Below are positions 1 to 7,262 of a stretch of DNA of 13,554 nt, piece by piece (position 1 is the first letter of the stretch; each line of letters starts with the position of its first letter). The DNA is taken from NCBI GenBank assembly GCA_025965755.1, contig JAOPWI010000381.1, positions 1 to 13,554 on the forward strand. Direction: 5' to 3'. The DNA is from Frankiales bacterium. GTDB taxonomy: Bacteria; Actinomycetota; Actinomycetes; Mycobacteriales; SCTD01. The position numbers were made by a program, and so were the translations under genes. The notes under the pieces are model-generated. The model was not told the origin of the DNA and ran no database searches. It saw nothing but the letters and a program-made list of their open reading frames with translations.

Positions 1-1409
1 GCCCGACGCCCGGCGGCGGCGGCGAGAGCGGCGGCGACGGCGTGCAGCCGGCGACCCTGCTCCGGCAGCGTCGGGGCGGCGAGGGCGAGCAGGTCGGCCC
101 GCTCGAGGTGGCCGGTGTCCACCTCGCCGTCGCGCCACTCGGGGGAGCGCAGGACGCGCACGAGCAGGTCGCGGTTGGTCGTGACCCCGTGGACGCGTGC
201 TCCGGCGAGGGCCGCTGCCAGCTTGGCCGTCGCCTCCTCGCGGGTGGCGCCGTGGGCCACGACCTTGGCCAGCATGGCGTCGTAGTGGACGCCCACGACC
301 GAGCCGGTCTCGACGCCGCTGTCGACCCGGATGTCGCCCGGGACGTCGAAGCGGCTCAGGGTGCCGGTCGACGGGAGGAAGCCGGCGGCGGCGTCCTCGG
401 CGTACAGCCGGGCCTCCACCGCGTGGCCCGTGACGGTGACGTCGGCGAGCGACGCGGGCAGGGCCTGGCCGTCGGCGACGAGCAGCTGCAGGCGCACCAG
501 GTCCAGCCCGGTGACCAGCTCGGTCACCGGGTGCTCGACCTGCAGGCGCGTGTTCATCTCGAGGAACCAGAACTGCTCGCCGGACAGCACGAACTCCACC
601 GTGCCGACGCCCCGGTAGTCGACCGCGCGCGCGGCGGTCACGGCCGCCGCGAGCAACCGCTCGCGCACCGCCGGCGTGACCGCGGGCGAGGGCGCCTCCT
701 CGACGACCTTCTGGTGACGGCGCTGCAGGGAGCAGTCGCGCTCGCCGAGCGCGAAGACCTGGCCGTGGGCGTCCGCGACGACCTGCACCTCGACGTGGCG
801 GGGCCGCTGGACGTAGCGCTCGAGAAAGACGCGGCCGCTGCCGAAGGCCGATTCGGCCTCGCGCTGGGCGCTCGCGACGGCGTCGGCCAGCTGGTCGGCC
901 GCCTCGACGACGCGCATGCCGCGGCCGCCGCCGCCGGCGCTGGCCTTGACCAGCACCGGGTAGCCGATGCCCTCGGCCAGGGCCACCAGGTCCGTGCCGG
1001 CCGACACCTCGCCTCCGGGCAGCACGGGCACGCCGGCGTCGGACATGAGCGCCTTGGCCTCGATCTTGCTGCCCATGGCGTCGATCGCCGCAGGCGGCGG
1101 GCCCACCCAGATCAGGCCGGCGTCGAGCACCGCCCGGGCGAAGGCGGCGTCCTCGGACAGGAAGCCGTAGCCGGGATGCACCGCGTCGGCTCCCGCGGCC
1201 AGCGCCGCGGCGATCACGAGGTCGCCGCGCAGGTAGGTGTCCGACGGCGCGTTGCCCGGCAGGTGGACCGAGGCCTGCGCCTCGGCGACGAACGGCGCGT
1301 CGGCGTCGGCGTCGGAGTAGACGGCGACCGTGCCGACGCCCATCGCGCGGGCGGTGCGGAAGACCCGGCGCGCGATCTCGCCGCGGTTGGCGACCAGGAG
1401 CGACCTCAC
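1..1409 (-). CDS. Biotin carboxylase (alpha) subunit of an acyl-CoA carboxylase, 3' end beyond window
   Basis: This subunit carboxylates biotin with ATP and bicarbonate and passes the carboxyl group to the carboxyltransferase encoded just upstream. The 469 visible residues cover the whole biotin carboxylase part. They show the N-terminal ANRGEIA (7-13), HPGYGFLSE (78-86), a Lys155 plus glycine-rich ATP loop GGGGRGMR (159-166), and the EMNTRLQVEHPVTE catalytic block (284-297) with the usual Arg288 and Glu292. The biotinyl domain with its MKM site should lie beyond the left edge. The start is GTG at 1409-1407, overlapping the carboxyltransferase stop by four bases (GTGA), so translation is probably coupled. 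Motif spacing is standard and no damage is visible. Family membership is certain. The acyl-CoA substrate is not: it could be 3-methylcrotonyl-, geranyl-, propionyl- or another acyl-CoA. Confidence 0.95.
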   Translation of the reverse strand, partial: MRSLLVANRGEIARRVFRTARAMGVGTVAVYSDADADAPFVAEAQASVHLPGNAPSDTYLRGDLVIAAALAAGADAVHPGYGFLSEDAAFARAVLDAGLIWVGPPPAAIDAMGSKIEAKALMSDAGVPVLPGGEVSAGTDLVALAEGIGYPVLVKASAGGGGRGMRVVEAADQLADAVASAQREAESAFGSGRVFLERYVQRPRHVEVQVVADAHGQVFALGERDCSLQRRHQKVVEEAPSPAVTPAVRERLLAAAVTAARAVDYRGVGTVEFVLSGEQFWFLEMNTRLQVEHPVTELVTGLDLVRLQLLVADGQALPASLADVTVTGHAVEARLYAEDAAAGFLPSTGTLSRFDVPGDIRVDSGVETGSVVGVHYDAMLAKVVAHGATREEATAKLAAALAGARVHGVTTNRDLLVRVLRSPEWRDGEVDTGHLERADLLALAAPTLPEQGRRLHAVAAALAAAAGRR

Positions 1410-2995
1410 ATGCGGAAGACCCCGTAGCCCCCCTTCACCCCCTCGACCGGACCGTTGTGGATGACCGACAGGCACAGGCCGAGGACCGTACGGGTGTCCC
1501 GCGGGTCGATGATCCCGTCGTCGTAGACCCGGCCGGAGTTGGCCAGGGCCAGTGACTCGGACTCGATCTGCGCCTCGACGAGGGCCCGCATCTGCGTGTC
1601 CTGCTCCTCATCGAAGGGCAGCCCGCGGGACTCCGCCGACTGCTTGGCCACGATGGACAGCACGCCGGCCAGCTGCGCCGGCCCCATGACGGCCGACTTG
1701 GAGCCTGGCCAGGCGAACAGGAAGCGTGGCCCGTACGCCCGGCCGCACATGCCGTAGGTGCCGGCGCCGTAGGAGGCGCCCAGCACCAGGGTCAGGTGCG
1801 GGACCTTGCTGTTGCTGACCGCGTTGATCATCTTGGCGCCGTCCTTGATGATGCCGGCCTGCTCGTAGTCCTTGCCGACCATGTAGCCGGTGGTGTTCTG
1901 CAGGAACAGCAGCGGCGTGTCGACCTGGTTGGCCAGCTGGATGAACTGCGCGGCCTTCTCGGCCTCCTCGCTGAACAGCACGCCCCGCGCATTGGCCAGC
2001 ACGCCGACCGGGTAGCCGTGGATGCTCGCCCAGCCGGTGACCAGCGACGCGCCGTACATCGGCTTGAACTCATCGAAGCGCGACCCGTCGACGACCCGGG
2101 CGAGCACCTCGCGCGGGTCGAACGGCACGCGCAGGTCGGCGCTCGCGATGGCCAGCAGCTCCTCCCCGTCGTGCACCGGCGGGTCCGCCGGCTGGGTCGG
2201 GCCGGGGCCCTGCTTGCGCCAGTTGAGCCGCGCCACGATCTGCCGGCCGAGCCGGATGGCGTCGTGCTCGTCGACGGCCAGGTGGTCGGCGAGGCCGGAC
2301 ACCCGGGCGTGCATCTGCGCCCCGCCGAGCGACTCGTCGTCGCTCTCCTCGCCGGTCGCCATCTTGACCAGCGGCGGGCCGCCGAGGAACACCTTGGCGC
2401 GCCCCTCGACCATGACGATGTAGTCGCTCATGCCGGGCACGTAGGCGCCGCCGGCCGTGGAGTTGCCGAACACCAGCGCGATCGTCGGGATGCCGGCCTG
2501 CGACAGCCGCGTGAGGTTGCGGAACATCGCGCCACCGGGGATGAAGATCTCGGCCTGCGTCGGCAGGTCCGCGCCGCCGGACTCCACCAGGTTGATGAGC
2601 GGCAGCCGGTTCTCCCGGGCGATCTCCATCGCCCGGGAGATCTTGCGGCTGGTGTAGGGGTTGGTCGCCCCTCCGCGCACGGTGGGGTCGTTGGCGATGA
2701 GCAGGCACTCGACGCCCTCGACCACCCCGATGCCGGTCACCAGGCTCGCCCCGACGGGGAACGTCGTGCCGTACGCCGCCACCGGCATGAGCTCGAGAAA
2801 CGGGCTGTCGCGATCGAGGAGCAGCTCGATGCGCTCGCGGGGGAGCAGCTTGCCGCGCGCGTGGTGCCGCGCGACGTACTTGTCCCCACCTCCGGCCCGG
2901 GCGGCGTCGAGCTGCTCTTCCACGAGGGCGAGCTGCGTGAGCATCGCCTCGCGGTTGTCTGGGGTGCCGCGATCGCGGCTGGTAAGGACCGGCAC
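1406..2995 (-). CDS. Acyl-CoA carboxylase carboxyltransferase (beta) subunit
   Basis: This 529-aa protein moves the carboxyl group from biotin to an acyl-CoA. The N-terminal crotonase-like half has KYVARHHARGKL (39-50), NDPTVRGGATNP (102-113), ESGGADLPTQ (138-147) and the oxyanion loop GNSTAGGAYVPG (177-188). The C-terminal half has NTTGYMVGKDYE (367-378), KDGAKM (384-389), LGASYGAGTYGM (405-416) and FAWPGSKSAVMG (427-438). This is the methylcrotonyl/geranyl-type pattern rather than the propionyl-CoA pattern. Length and layout also recall mycobacterial AccD2, which sits beside accA2 and fadE genes (from memory). The GTG start at 2995 is favoured because TACCTT lies six bases upstream, implying a leaderless mRNA; an in-frame ATG 17 codons later is less likely. 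It forms an operon with the biotin carboxylase and is divergent from the acyl-CoA dehydrogenase. Confidence 0.94.
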   Translation of the reverse strand: MPVLTSRDRGTPDNREAMLTQLALVEEQLDAARAGGGDKYVARHHARGKLLPRERIELLLDRDSPFLELMPVAAYGTTFPVGASLVTGIGVVEGVECLLIANDPTVRGGATNPYTSRKISRAMEIARENRLPLINLVESGGADLPTQAEIFIPGGAMFRNLTRLSQAGIPTIALVFGNSTAGGAYVPGMSDYIVMVEGRAKVFLGGPPLVKMATGEESDDESLGGAQMHARVSGLADHLAVDEHDAIRLGRQIVARLNWRKQGPGPTQPADPPVHDGEELLAIASADLRVPFDPREVLARVVDGSRFDEFKPMYGASLVTGWASIHGYPVGVLANARGVLFSEEAEKAAQFIQLANQVDTPLLFLQNTTGYMVGKDYEQAGIIKDGAKMINAVSNSKVPHLTLVLGASYGAGTYGMCGRAYGPRFLFAWPGSKSAVMGPAQLAGVLSIVAKQSAESRGLPFDEEQDTQMRALVEAQIESESLALANSGRVYDDGIIDPRDTRTVLGLCLSVIHNGPVEGVKGGYGVFRM

Positions 2996-3001
2996 GGGCG
3001 G

Positions 3002-3007
3002 AAGGTA
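3002..3007 (-). promoter_or_regulatory. -10 element of the carboxylase operon (leaderless)
   Basis: Read on the minus strand this is TACCTT, with six bases (CCGCCC) between it and the GTG start at 2995. No Shine-Dalgarno precedes the GTG. Transcription would begin at or next to the start codon. I see no convincing -35 hexamer. Confidence 0.5.
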
Positions 3008-3026
3008 GCGCAGCCGCCTGCGTGAG

Positions 3027-3043
3027 GTGAACGGGCGTTAGCA
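3027..3043. promoter_or_regulatory. Candidate TetR operator, copy 1
   Basis: The minus strand reads TGCTAACGCCCGTTCAC. Its core is a palindrome, AACG-GG-CGTT at 3030-3039 on the plus strand. It matches 13 of 17 bases of the site at 5316-5332 in the TetR promoter region. It overlaps the -10 of the first acyl-CoA dehydrogenase gene and lies about 32-48 bases upstream of the carboxylase start, so a bound repressor could block both divergent promoters. Assignment to the neighbouring TetR protein is inference. Confidence 0.5.
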
Positions 3044-3044
3044 T
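3039..3044 (+). promoter_or_regulatory. -10 element of the first acyl-CoA dehydrogenase gene
   Basis: TAGCAT fits the actinobacterial TANNNT -10. It should start a short leader of roughly 29 bases that contains the AGGAGG at 3070-3075. The candidate operator overlaps it. Confidence 0.45.
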
Positions 3045-3079
3045 TCCTGCCAGCCGCATCCGTGACCGCAGGAGGACCG

Positions 3080-4222
3080 TTGAAGACCACGCTGTACGAC
3101 GCCGAGCACGAAGCCTTCCGGGCCTCGGTGCGGTCCTTCCTGGACAAGCACGTGGTGCCCTTCCACGACCAGTGGGAGAAGGACGGCATCGTCGACCGCG
3201 CGGTCTGGCTCGAGGCCGGCAAGCAGGGCCTGCTCGGCATGGACAGCCCGGTCGAGTTCGGCGGCGGCGGCGTCAAGGACTTCCGCTACAACTGCGTGCT
3301 CAACGAGGAGCTCATCCGGGCCGGCGCGACCGGCTTCGGCCTGACGCTGCACAACGACGTCATGGCGCCGTACATGAACGAGCTCACGACCGACGAGCAG
3401 AAGGCGCGCTGGCTGCCGGGCTTCACCAGCGGCGAGCTCATCACCGCCATCGCCATGAGCGAGCCGGGCGCGGGCTCGGACCTGCAGGGCCTGCGCACCA
3501 CCGCCGTCAAGGACGGCAGCGACTTCATCGTCAACGGGTCCAAGACCTTCATCACCAACGGCATCAACTCCGACCTGGTGCTCGTCGTCGCGCGCACCGA
3601 CCCGGAGGCCGGCGCGCGCGGGTTCTCGCTGCTGATGATCGAGCGCGGCATGAAGGGCTTCGAGCGCGGCCGCAACCTGGAGAAGGTCGGCCTGAAGGCC
3701 CAGGACACCGCGGAGCTGTTCTTCGACGACGTCCGGGTGCCGGCCACCAACGTGGTCGGCAAGGAGGGCGGCGGCTTCATCCACCTCATGGAGAAGCTGC
3801 CGCAGGAGCGCCTGTCCATCGCCGTCAACGCCGTCGCGGCGGCGCGCTACATCTTCGACGTGACGGTGGAGTACTGCAAGACGCGCACCGCGTTCGGCAA
3901 GCCGATCGGCTCCTTCCAGCACAACCGCTTCGTGCTGGCCGAGATGGCCACGGAGCTGGAGTTCGCCGAGATCTACATCGAGAAGGCCGTGCGCGAGCAC
4001 AACGCGGGTCGCTACACCGCGACCGACGCCGCGATGGCCAAGTGGTTCACCACGGAGATGCAGAAGAGGGTCGTCGACCGCTGCCTGCAGCTGCACGGCG
4101 GCTACGGCTACATGACCGAGTACCGCGTGGCCAAGGCCTTCCAGGACTCGCGCATTCAGACGATCTACGGCGGTACGACCGAGGTCATGAAGGAGATCAT
4201 CGGCCGGACGCTCGGTGTCTGA
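3080..4222 (+). CDS. Acyl-CoA dehydrogenase, isovaleryl/long-chain catalytic type
   Basis: This 380-aa FAD enzyme introduces the alpha,beta double bond into an acyl-CoA. It shows the FAD-binding block AMSEPGAGSDLQ (125-136), NGSKTFITNG (152-161), the RTAFGK segment (269-274), and a C-terminal LHGGYGYM (338-345) followed by IYGGTTEVMKE. The usual medium-chain catalytic Glu (as in YEGT) is Gly364. Instead LPQERL places Glu243 where isovaleryl- and long-chain-CoA dehydrogenases have their base. I chose TTG at 3080 because AGGAGG lies four bases upstream and MKTTLYDAEHEAF matches the usual N-terminus; GTG at 3062 would add six residues. The gene overlaps the thioesterase by eight bases. It is a gap-free paralogue of the dehydrogenase at 6118-7260. 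Its substrate is unknown but is probably linked to the carboxylase next door. Confidence 0.93.
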   Translation: MKTTLYDAEHEAFRASVRSFLDKHVVPFHDQWEKDGIVDRAVWLEAGKQGLLGMDSPVEFGGGGVKDFRYNCVLNEELIRAGATGFGLTLHNDVMAPYMNELTTDEQKARWLPGFTSGELITAIAMSEPGAGSDLQGLRTTAVKDGSDFIVNGSKTFITNGINSDLVLVVARTDPEAGARGFSLLMIERGMKGFERGRNLEKVGLKAQDTAELFFDDVRVPATNVVGKEGGGFIHLMEKLPQERLSIAVNAVAAARYIFDVTVEYCKTRTAFGKPIGSFQHNRFVLAEMATELEFAEIYIEKAVREHNAGRYTATDAAMAKWFTTEMQKRVVDRCLQLHGGYGYMTEYRVAKAFQDSRIQTIYGGTTEVMKEIIGRTLGV

Positions 4223-4709
4223 CCTGCGCCCGCTGCGGGACGGCTCGCTGTCGGACGTGCTTCCGCCGCACTACCCGACCTGCCTGGGGTGCGGTCCCGA
4301 CGCCGCGCACGGCTACCACCTCTCGGTTCGCCGTGACGGCGAGGACGCGGTCGTCACCGACTACGTCTTCGGGCCGGAGAAGTCCGGCGCGCCGGGCATC
4401 GCCCACGGCGGCGCCGTGGCCACGGTGGCCGACGACGTGCTCGGTTACCTGCTCCATGTCGCCCGCGTTCCGGGTGTGACGCGCCGGCTCGAGGTGGACT
4501 ACCTCAAGCCGGTGCTGGTCGGCGTCACCTACACGGTCCGCGCGCAGCTGGACCGGCGGGACGGGCGCAAGCTGTTCGTGTCGTGCGCGGGCACCGGCCC
4601 GGACGGCGTCGAGGCGTTCCGCGCGACCGGGCTGTTCCTCGTCGTGGGGCTCAGCCACTTCCAGGTGGGCGCGACGTCGGGCGAGGGGCGTCCGCCGGTC
4701 GCGCCCTAA
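4215..4709 (+). CDS. Hotdog-fold (PaaI-like) acyl-CoA thioesterase
   Basis: This 164-aa single hotdog domain should hydrolyse an acyl-CoA thioester. The helix carrying the active site reads GIAHGGAVATVADDV (61-75), with the H64-G65-G66 motif and acidic residues D73/D74. An N-terminal CLGCG (23-27) is common in this actinobacterial subgroup. LEVDYLKPV (92-100) is the typical strand after the helix. The GTG start overlaps the dehydrogenase stop by eight bases with no close Shine-Dalgarno, so translation is probably coupled. It may release CoA from dead-end or overflow intermediates of the pathway, which is inference. Its TAA stop (4707-4709) interlocks with the TAG of the convergent TetR gene, leaving no room for a terminator. 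Confidence 0.88.
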   Translation: MSDLRPLRDGSLSDVLPPHYPTCLGCGPDAAHGYHLSVRRDGEDAVVTDYVFGPEKSGAPGIAHGGAVATVADDVLGYLLHVARVPGVTRRLEVDYLKPVLVGVTYTVRAQLDRRDGRKLFVSCAGTGPDGVEAFRATGLFLVVGLSHFQVGATSGEGRPPVAP

Positions 4710-5296
4710 CCCCAGTCCGGGCTGCGGCGCGCGAGCAGCGCCGACAGCGCCATGCGGCGCAGCAGCCGGGCCAGGCGCTCGTCCGGCACGCGGGTGTCGA
4801 CCAGCGCCGTGCTGTTGAGCAGGGCCAGCGTCGAGGCGACCACGACGGCCACCTCGGCCTCGTCCAGGTCCTCCCGCAGCCTGGCCAGCACGGCGCGCCA
4901 CACCTGCTCGTACGCCCGCTGACGCCCGCGCAGCGACCGCCGCACCTCCTCGCCGAGCGCCCGCTGCTCGCGTGCCCAGACGCTGAGCAGCGCCCGCTCG
5001 CCGACCGAGAAGTCGACGTGCAGGTCGACGAGGGACTCGAGCGCGGACTGCGGCTCGGGGTGCTCGGTCGGGATGTGCTGCGCGCCCTCCAGCATGCGGC
5101 TCATCGCGCGGTCGCAGAGCGACTCGAGCAGCGCCTGCTTGGACGCGAAGTGGCGGTAGACGCCCGGGCCGGTGATGCCGGCGGCGGCGCCGATGTCGTC
5201 GATCCCGACCGCGTGGTAGCCGCGGGCCGCGAACAGGTCGGTGGCGGCCTCGAGCAGCAGGGCTCGGCGCGGTGGGGCGGGCGCGGGCGAAGGCAT
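4706..5296 (-). CDS. TetR-family transcriptional regulator
   Basis: This 196-aa one-component repressor has an N-terminal helix-turn-helix spanning about residues 11-57, with LFAARGYHAVGIDDIGAAAG (21-40) and the recognition segment ITGPGVYRHFASKQALLE. The C-terminal helices form a ligand pocket with no recognisable signature. The likely effector is an acyl-CoA or CoA-pathway intermediate, judged from its position inside the locus. Leaderless expression is likely: TAGCCT lies seven bases before the ATG. The 36-base gap to the divergent metal-protein gene carries the candidate operator, so it probably represses itself and that gene, and through the second site the carboxylase and dehydrogenase genes. 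Position and role recall the mycobacterial branched-chain keto-acid regulator BkaR, but I cannot show orthology. Confidence 0.92.
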   Translation of the reverse strand: MPSPAPAPPRRALLLEAATDLFAARGYHAVGIDDIGAAAGITGPGVYRHFASKQALLESLCDRAMSRMLEGAQHIPTEHPEPQSALESLVDLHVDFSVGERALLSVWAREQRALGEEVRRSLRGRQRAYEQVWRAVLARLREDLDEAEVAVVVASTLALLNSTALVDTRVPDERLARLLRRMALSALLARRSPDWG

Positions 5297-5303
5297 GGCG
5301 GCC

Positions 5304-5309
5304 AGGCTA
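5304..5309 (-). promoter_or_regulatory. -10 element of the TetR gene (leaderless)
   Basis: Minus-strand TAGCCT, seven bases from the ATG at 5296. It points away from the plus-strand TAGCGT 10 bases to its right, so the two promoters are back to back. Confidence 0.5.
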
Positions 5310-5315
5310 GCCCGC

Positions 5316-5332
5316 TGTTAGCGTGCGTTCAC
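5316..5332. promoter_or_regulatory. Candidate TetR operator, copy 2
   Basis: TGTTAGCGTGCGTTCAC has an imperfect palindromic core (AGCG-TG-CGTT, 5320-5329). It shares 13 of 17 bases with the site at 3027-3043, including an identical CGTTCAC half. It covers the -10 of the TIGR03084-like gene and ends immediately before its ATG. It also lies upstream of the divergent TetR -10, where a repressor could control both genes. Confidence 0.5.
5319..5324 (+). promoter_or_regulatory. -10 element of the TIGR03084-like gene (leaderless)
   Basis: TAGCGT lies eight bases before the ATG at 5333, with no Shine-Dalgarno in between. It sits inside the candidate operator. Confidence 0.5.
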
Positions 5333-6121
5333 ATGAGCGCAGCACCAGACATGGGCCAGTTGCTGATCGACCTGCGGGCCGAGCACGAGGAGCTCGCCGG
5401 CATCGTGCGCGGCGCCGACCTCCGCACGACCACCCCGGCGAAGGGGTGGGACGTCGGGGACTCGGTGGCGCACCTGCACGGCACCAACATCGAGGCGACC
5501 AGGGCGGCGGCGCGGCCGGAGGAGTTCCGGGCCGGCCTCACGCAGCTGACCGGCGACGGTCAGGACTTCCTGCAGCGGCAGATCGACGAGGGCCGGGCCA
5601 TGGGCGGCGAGGGGCTCATGACCGCCTGGGCGCAGGCCTTCGACGGGATGTGCGCGGCCTTCGCCGCGCTCCAGCCCGGCACGAAGGTGCCCTGGTACGG
5701 CCCCCCGATGAGTCCGGTCTCCTTCGCGACCGCCCGGCTGATGGAGTACTGGGCGCACGGCCAGGACATCGCCGACGGCCTCGGCGTCACCCGCACCCCG
5801 ACCGCGCGGCTGCGCCACATCGCCCACCTGGGCGTGCGCACGCGCGGGTTCAGCTACGTCATCCGCGGCCAGGAGCCGCCGCCCGTCGACGTGCGGGTGG
5901 AGCTGCAGGCCCCGGACGGCCAGACCTGGACGTGGGGCACCGGGCCCGACCGGGTCACGGGCCCGGCGGTCGACTTCTGCCTGCTGGTGACCCAGCGGCG
6001 GCACCGCGACGACCTGTCGCTCACCGCGACGGGCGAGGCGGCGCAGAGCTGGCTGGGCATCGCGCAGGCCTTCGCCGGCACGCCCGGCCCGGGCCGGGCT
6101 CCGCTGGGCGCGACGGCATGA
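5333..6121 (+). CDS. TIGR03084-like metal-binding protein (mycothiol maleylpyruvate isomerase N-domain fold)
   Basis: This 262-aa protein is built like mycothiol-dependent maleylpyruvate isomerase: an N-terminal DinB-like four-helix domain and a C-terminal SCP-like domain from about residue 165. Probable metal ligands are His47 (in DSVAHLHG) with Glu138 and His142 (in EYWAHGQDIADGLG). This spacing is close to the His-Glu-His triad of the known isomerase. The ATG at 5333 follows a TAGCGT -10 by eight bases. The family function is unsettled; homologues are, as I recall, often encoded beside acyl-CoA metabolic genes, as here. It could be a thiol-dependent (mycothiol) transferase or isomerase acting on a pathway intermediate, which is inference. 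Its TGA overlaps the next gene's ATG (ATGA), so it is an operon partner of the second dehydrogenase. Confidence 0.85.
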   Translation: MSAAPDMGQLLIDLRAEHEELAGIVRGADLRTTTPAKGWDVGDSVAHLHGTNIEATRAAARPEEFRAGLTQLTGDGQDFLQRQIDEGRAMGGEGLMTAWAQAFDGMCAAFAALQPGTKVPWYGPPMSPVSFATARLMEYWAHGQDIADGLGVTRTPTARLRHIAHLGVRTRGFSYVIRGQEPPPVDVRVELQAPDGQTWTWGTGPDRVTGPAVDFCLLVTQRRHRDDLSLTATGEAAQSWLGIAQAFAGTPGPGRAPLGATA

Positions 6122-7260
6122 CCGACGCCTGGAGCACCCCGGAGCGGCTGGCCCTGCGCGCGCTCGCGCGCGACATCGTGGCCAAGGAGGTCAGGCCCCA
6201 CATCGACGAGTGGGAGCAGGCCGGCGAGCTGCCCCGGTCGCTGCACAAGACCTTCGCCGAGGCGGGCCTGCTCGGACTCGGCTTCGCCGAGGAGGTCGGC
6301 GGCAGCGGCGGGGACAGCGTGGACAGCGGCATCCTCACCGAGGAGCTGCTGCTCGGCGGCGGGTCCGGCGGGCTGGTGGCCAGCCTGATGACCCATGGCA
6401 TCGCCTGCCCCCACATCGCCCAGAACGGCTCGCAGGAGCTGATCGACCGCTACGTGCGGCCGACGCTGGCGGGGGACCTCATCGGCGCGCTCGCCGTCAC
6501 CGAGCCGGGCGGCGGCTCGGACGTCGCCAGTCTGCGCACCCGGGCGGTCCGCGACGGCGACAGCTGGATCATCAACGGCGCCAAGACCTACATCACCTCG
6601 GGCGTGCGGGCCGACTTCGTCACCGTGGCCGTGCGCACCGGCGGCCCGGGACACGGCGGCATCTCGCTGATCGTCGTCGACAAGGGCACGCCCGGCTTCA
6701 CCGTCAGCAAGCGCCTGGACAAGATGGGCTGGCGCAGCTCGGACACCGCAGAGCTGGCCTTCGTCGACGTCCGCGTGCCGCTCGGCAACCTGGTCGGCGA
6801 GGAGGGTCGCGGCTTCGTCCAGATCATGCAGCAGTTCCAGAGCGAGCGGATCAGCATGGCGGTCCAGGCGTACGCCATGGCGCAGCGCTGCCTCGACCTG
6901 TCGCTGCAGTGGGTGCAGGACCGGGAGACCTTCGGGCGTCCGCTGTCCAGCCGCCAGGTCATCCGGCACAAGCTGGCCGACATGGCCCGGCGCACGTGGG
7001 AGGCCAAGACCTGCACGCGGGCCGCGATGGCGCAGTGGATGGAGACCGGCGACGCCGTGCTCGAGGTCTCGATGGCCAAGAACACCGCCTGCGGCGCCTG
7101 CGACCACGTCGTGGACGAGGCGGTCCAGCTGTTCGGGGGGCTCGGCTACATGCGCGAGTCGGAGGTCGAGCGGCACTACCGCGACAGTCGCATCCTGCGC
7201 ATCGGTGGCGGCACGGATGAGGTCATGAAGGAAATCATCGCCAAGCGGCTCGGCATCTAG
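6118..7260 (+). CDS. Second acyl-CoA dehydrogenase, isovaleryl/long-chain catalytic type
   Basis: This 380-aa FAD-dependent acyl-CoA dehydrogenase has AVTEPGGGSDVASLR (126-140), NGAKTYITSG (153-162), RETFGR (269-274), LFGGLGYM (338-345) and IGGGTDEVMKE (362-372). The catalytic base is predicted to be Glu243 in QSERI, and the medium-chain position is Gly364. It has the same length as the dehydrogenase at 3080-4222, and all these landmarks fall at the same residue numbers. The pair therefore looks like paralogues that could act on successive or similar branched substrates. The start ATG overlaps the upstream stop by four bases, implying coupled translation. The gene is followed three bases later by a strong hairpin. 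Confidence 0.93.
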   Translation: MTDAWSTPERLALRALARDIVAKEVRPHIDEWEQAGELPRSLHKTFAEAGLLGLGFAEEVGGSGGDSVDSGILTEELLLGGGSGGLVASLMTHGIACPHIAQNGSQELIDRYVRPTLAGDLIGALAVTEPGGGSDVASLRTRAVRDGDSWIINGAKTYITSGVRADFVTVAVRTGGPGHGGISLIVVDKGTPGFTVSKRLDKMGWRSSDTAELAFVDVRVPLGNLVGEEGRGFVQIMQQFQSERISMAVQAYAMAQRCLDLSLQWVQDRETFGRPLSSRQVIRHKLADMARRTWEAKTCTRAAMAQWMETGDAVLEVSMAKNTACGACDHVVDEAVQLFGGLGYMRESEVERHYRDSRILRIGGGTDEVMKEIIAKRLGI

Positions 7261-7262
7261 AC

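Noticed and set aside
42..1427. A 461-codon plus-strand open frame over the biotin carboxylase gene
   Set aside because: It is the antisense frame of a fully motif-supported biotin carboxylase, with no recognisable domain of its own.
3062..3079. GTG at 3062 as start of the first dehydrogenase
   Set aside because: TTG at 3080 has AGGAGG four bases upstream and gives the usual MKxTLY-type N-terminus. The GTG would place that ribosome site inside the gene.
5306..5322. GCTA...TAGC inverted repeat between the TetR and TIGR03084-like genes as the operator
   Set aside because: The four-base arms coincide with the two opposed -10 elements, and the pattern is not repeated in the other divergent region, unlike the 17-base motif at 5316-5332.
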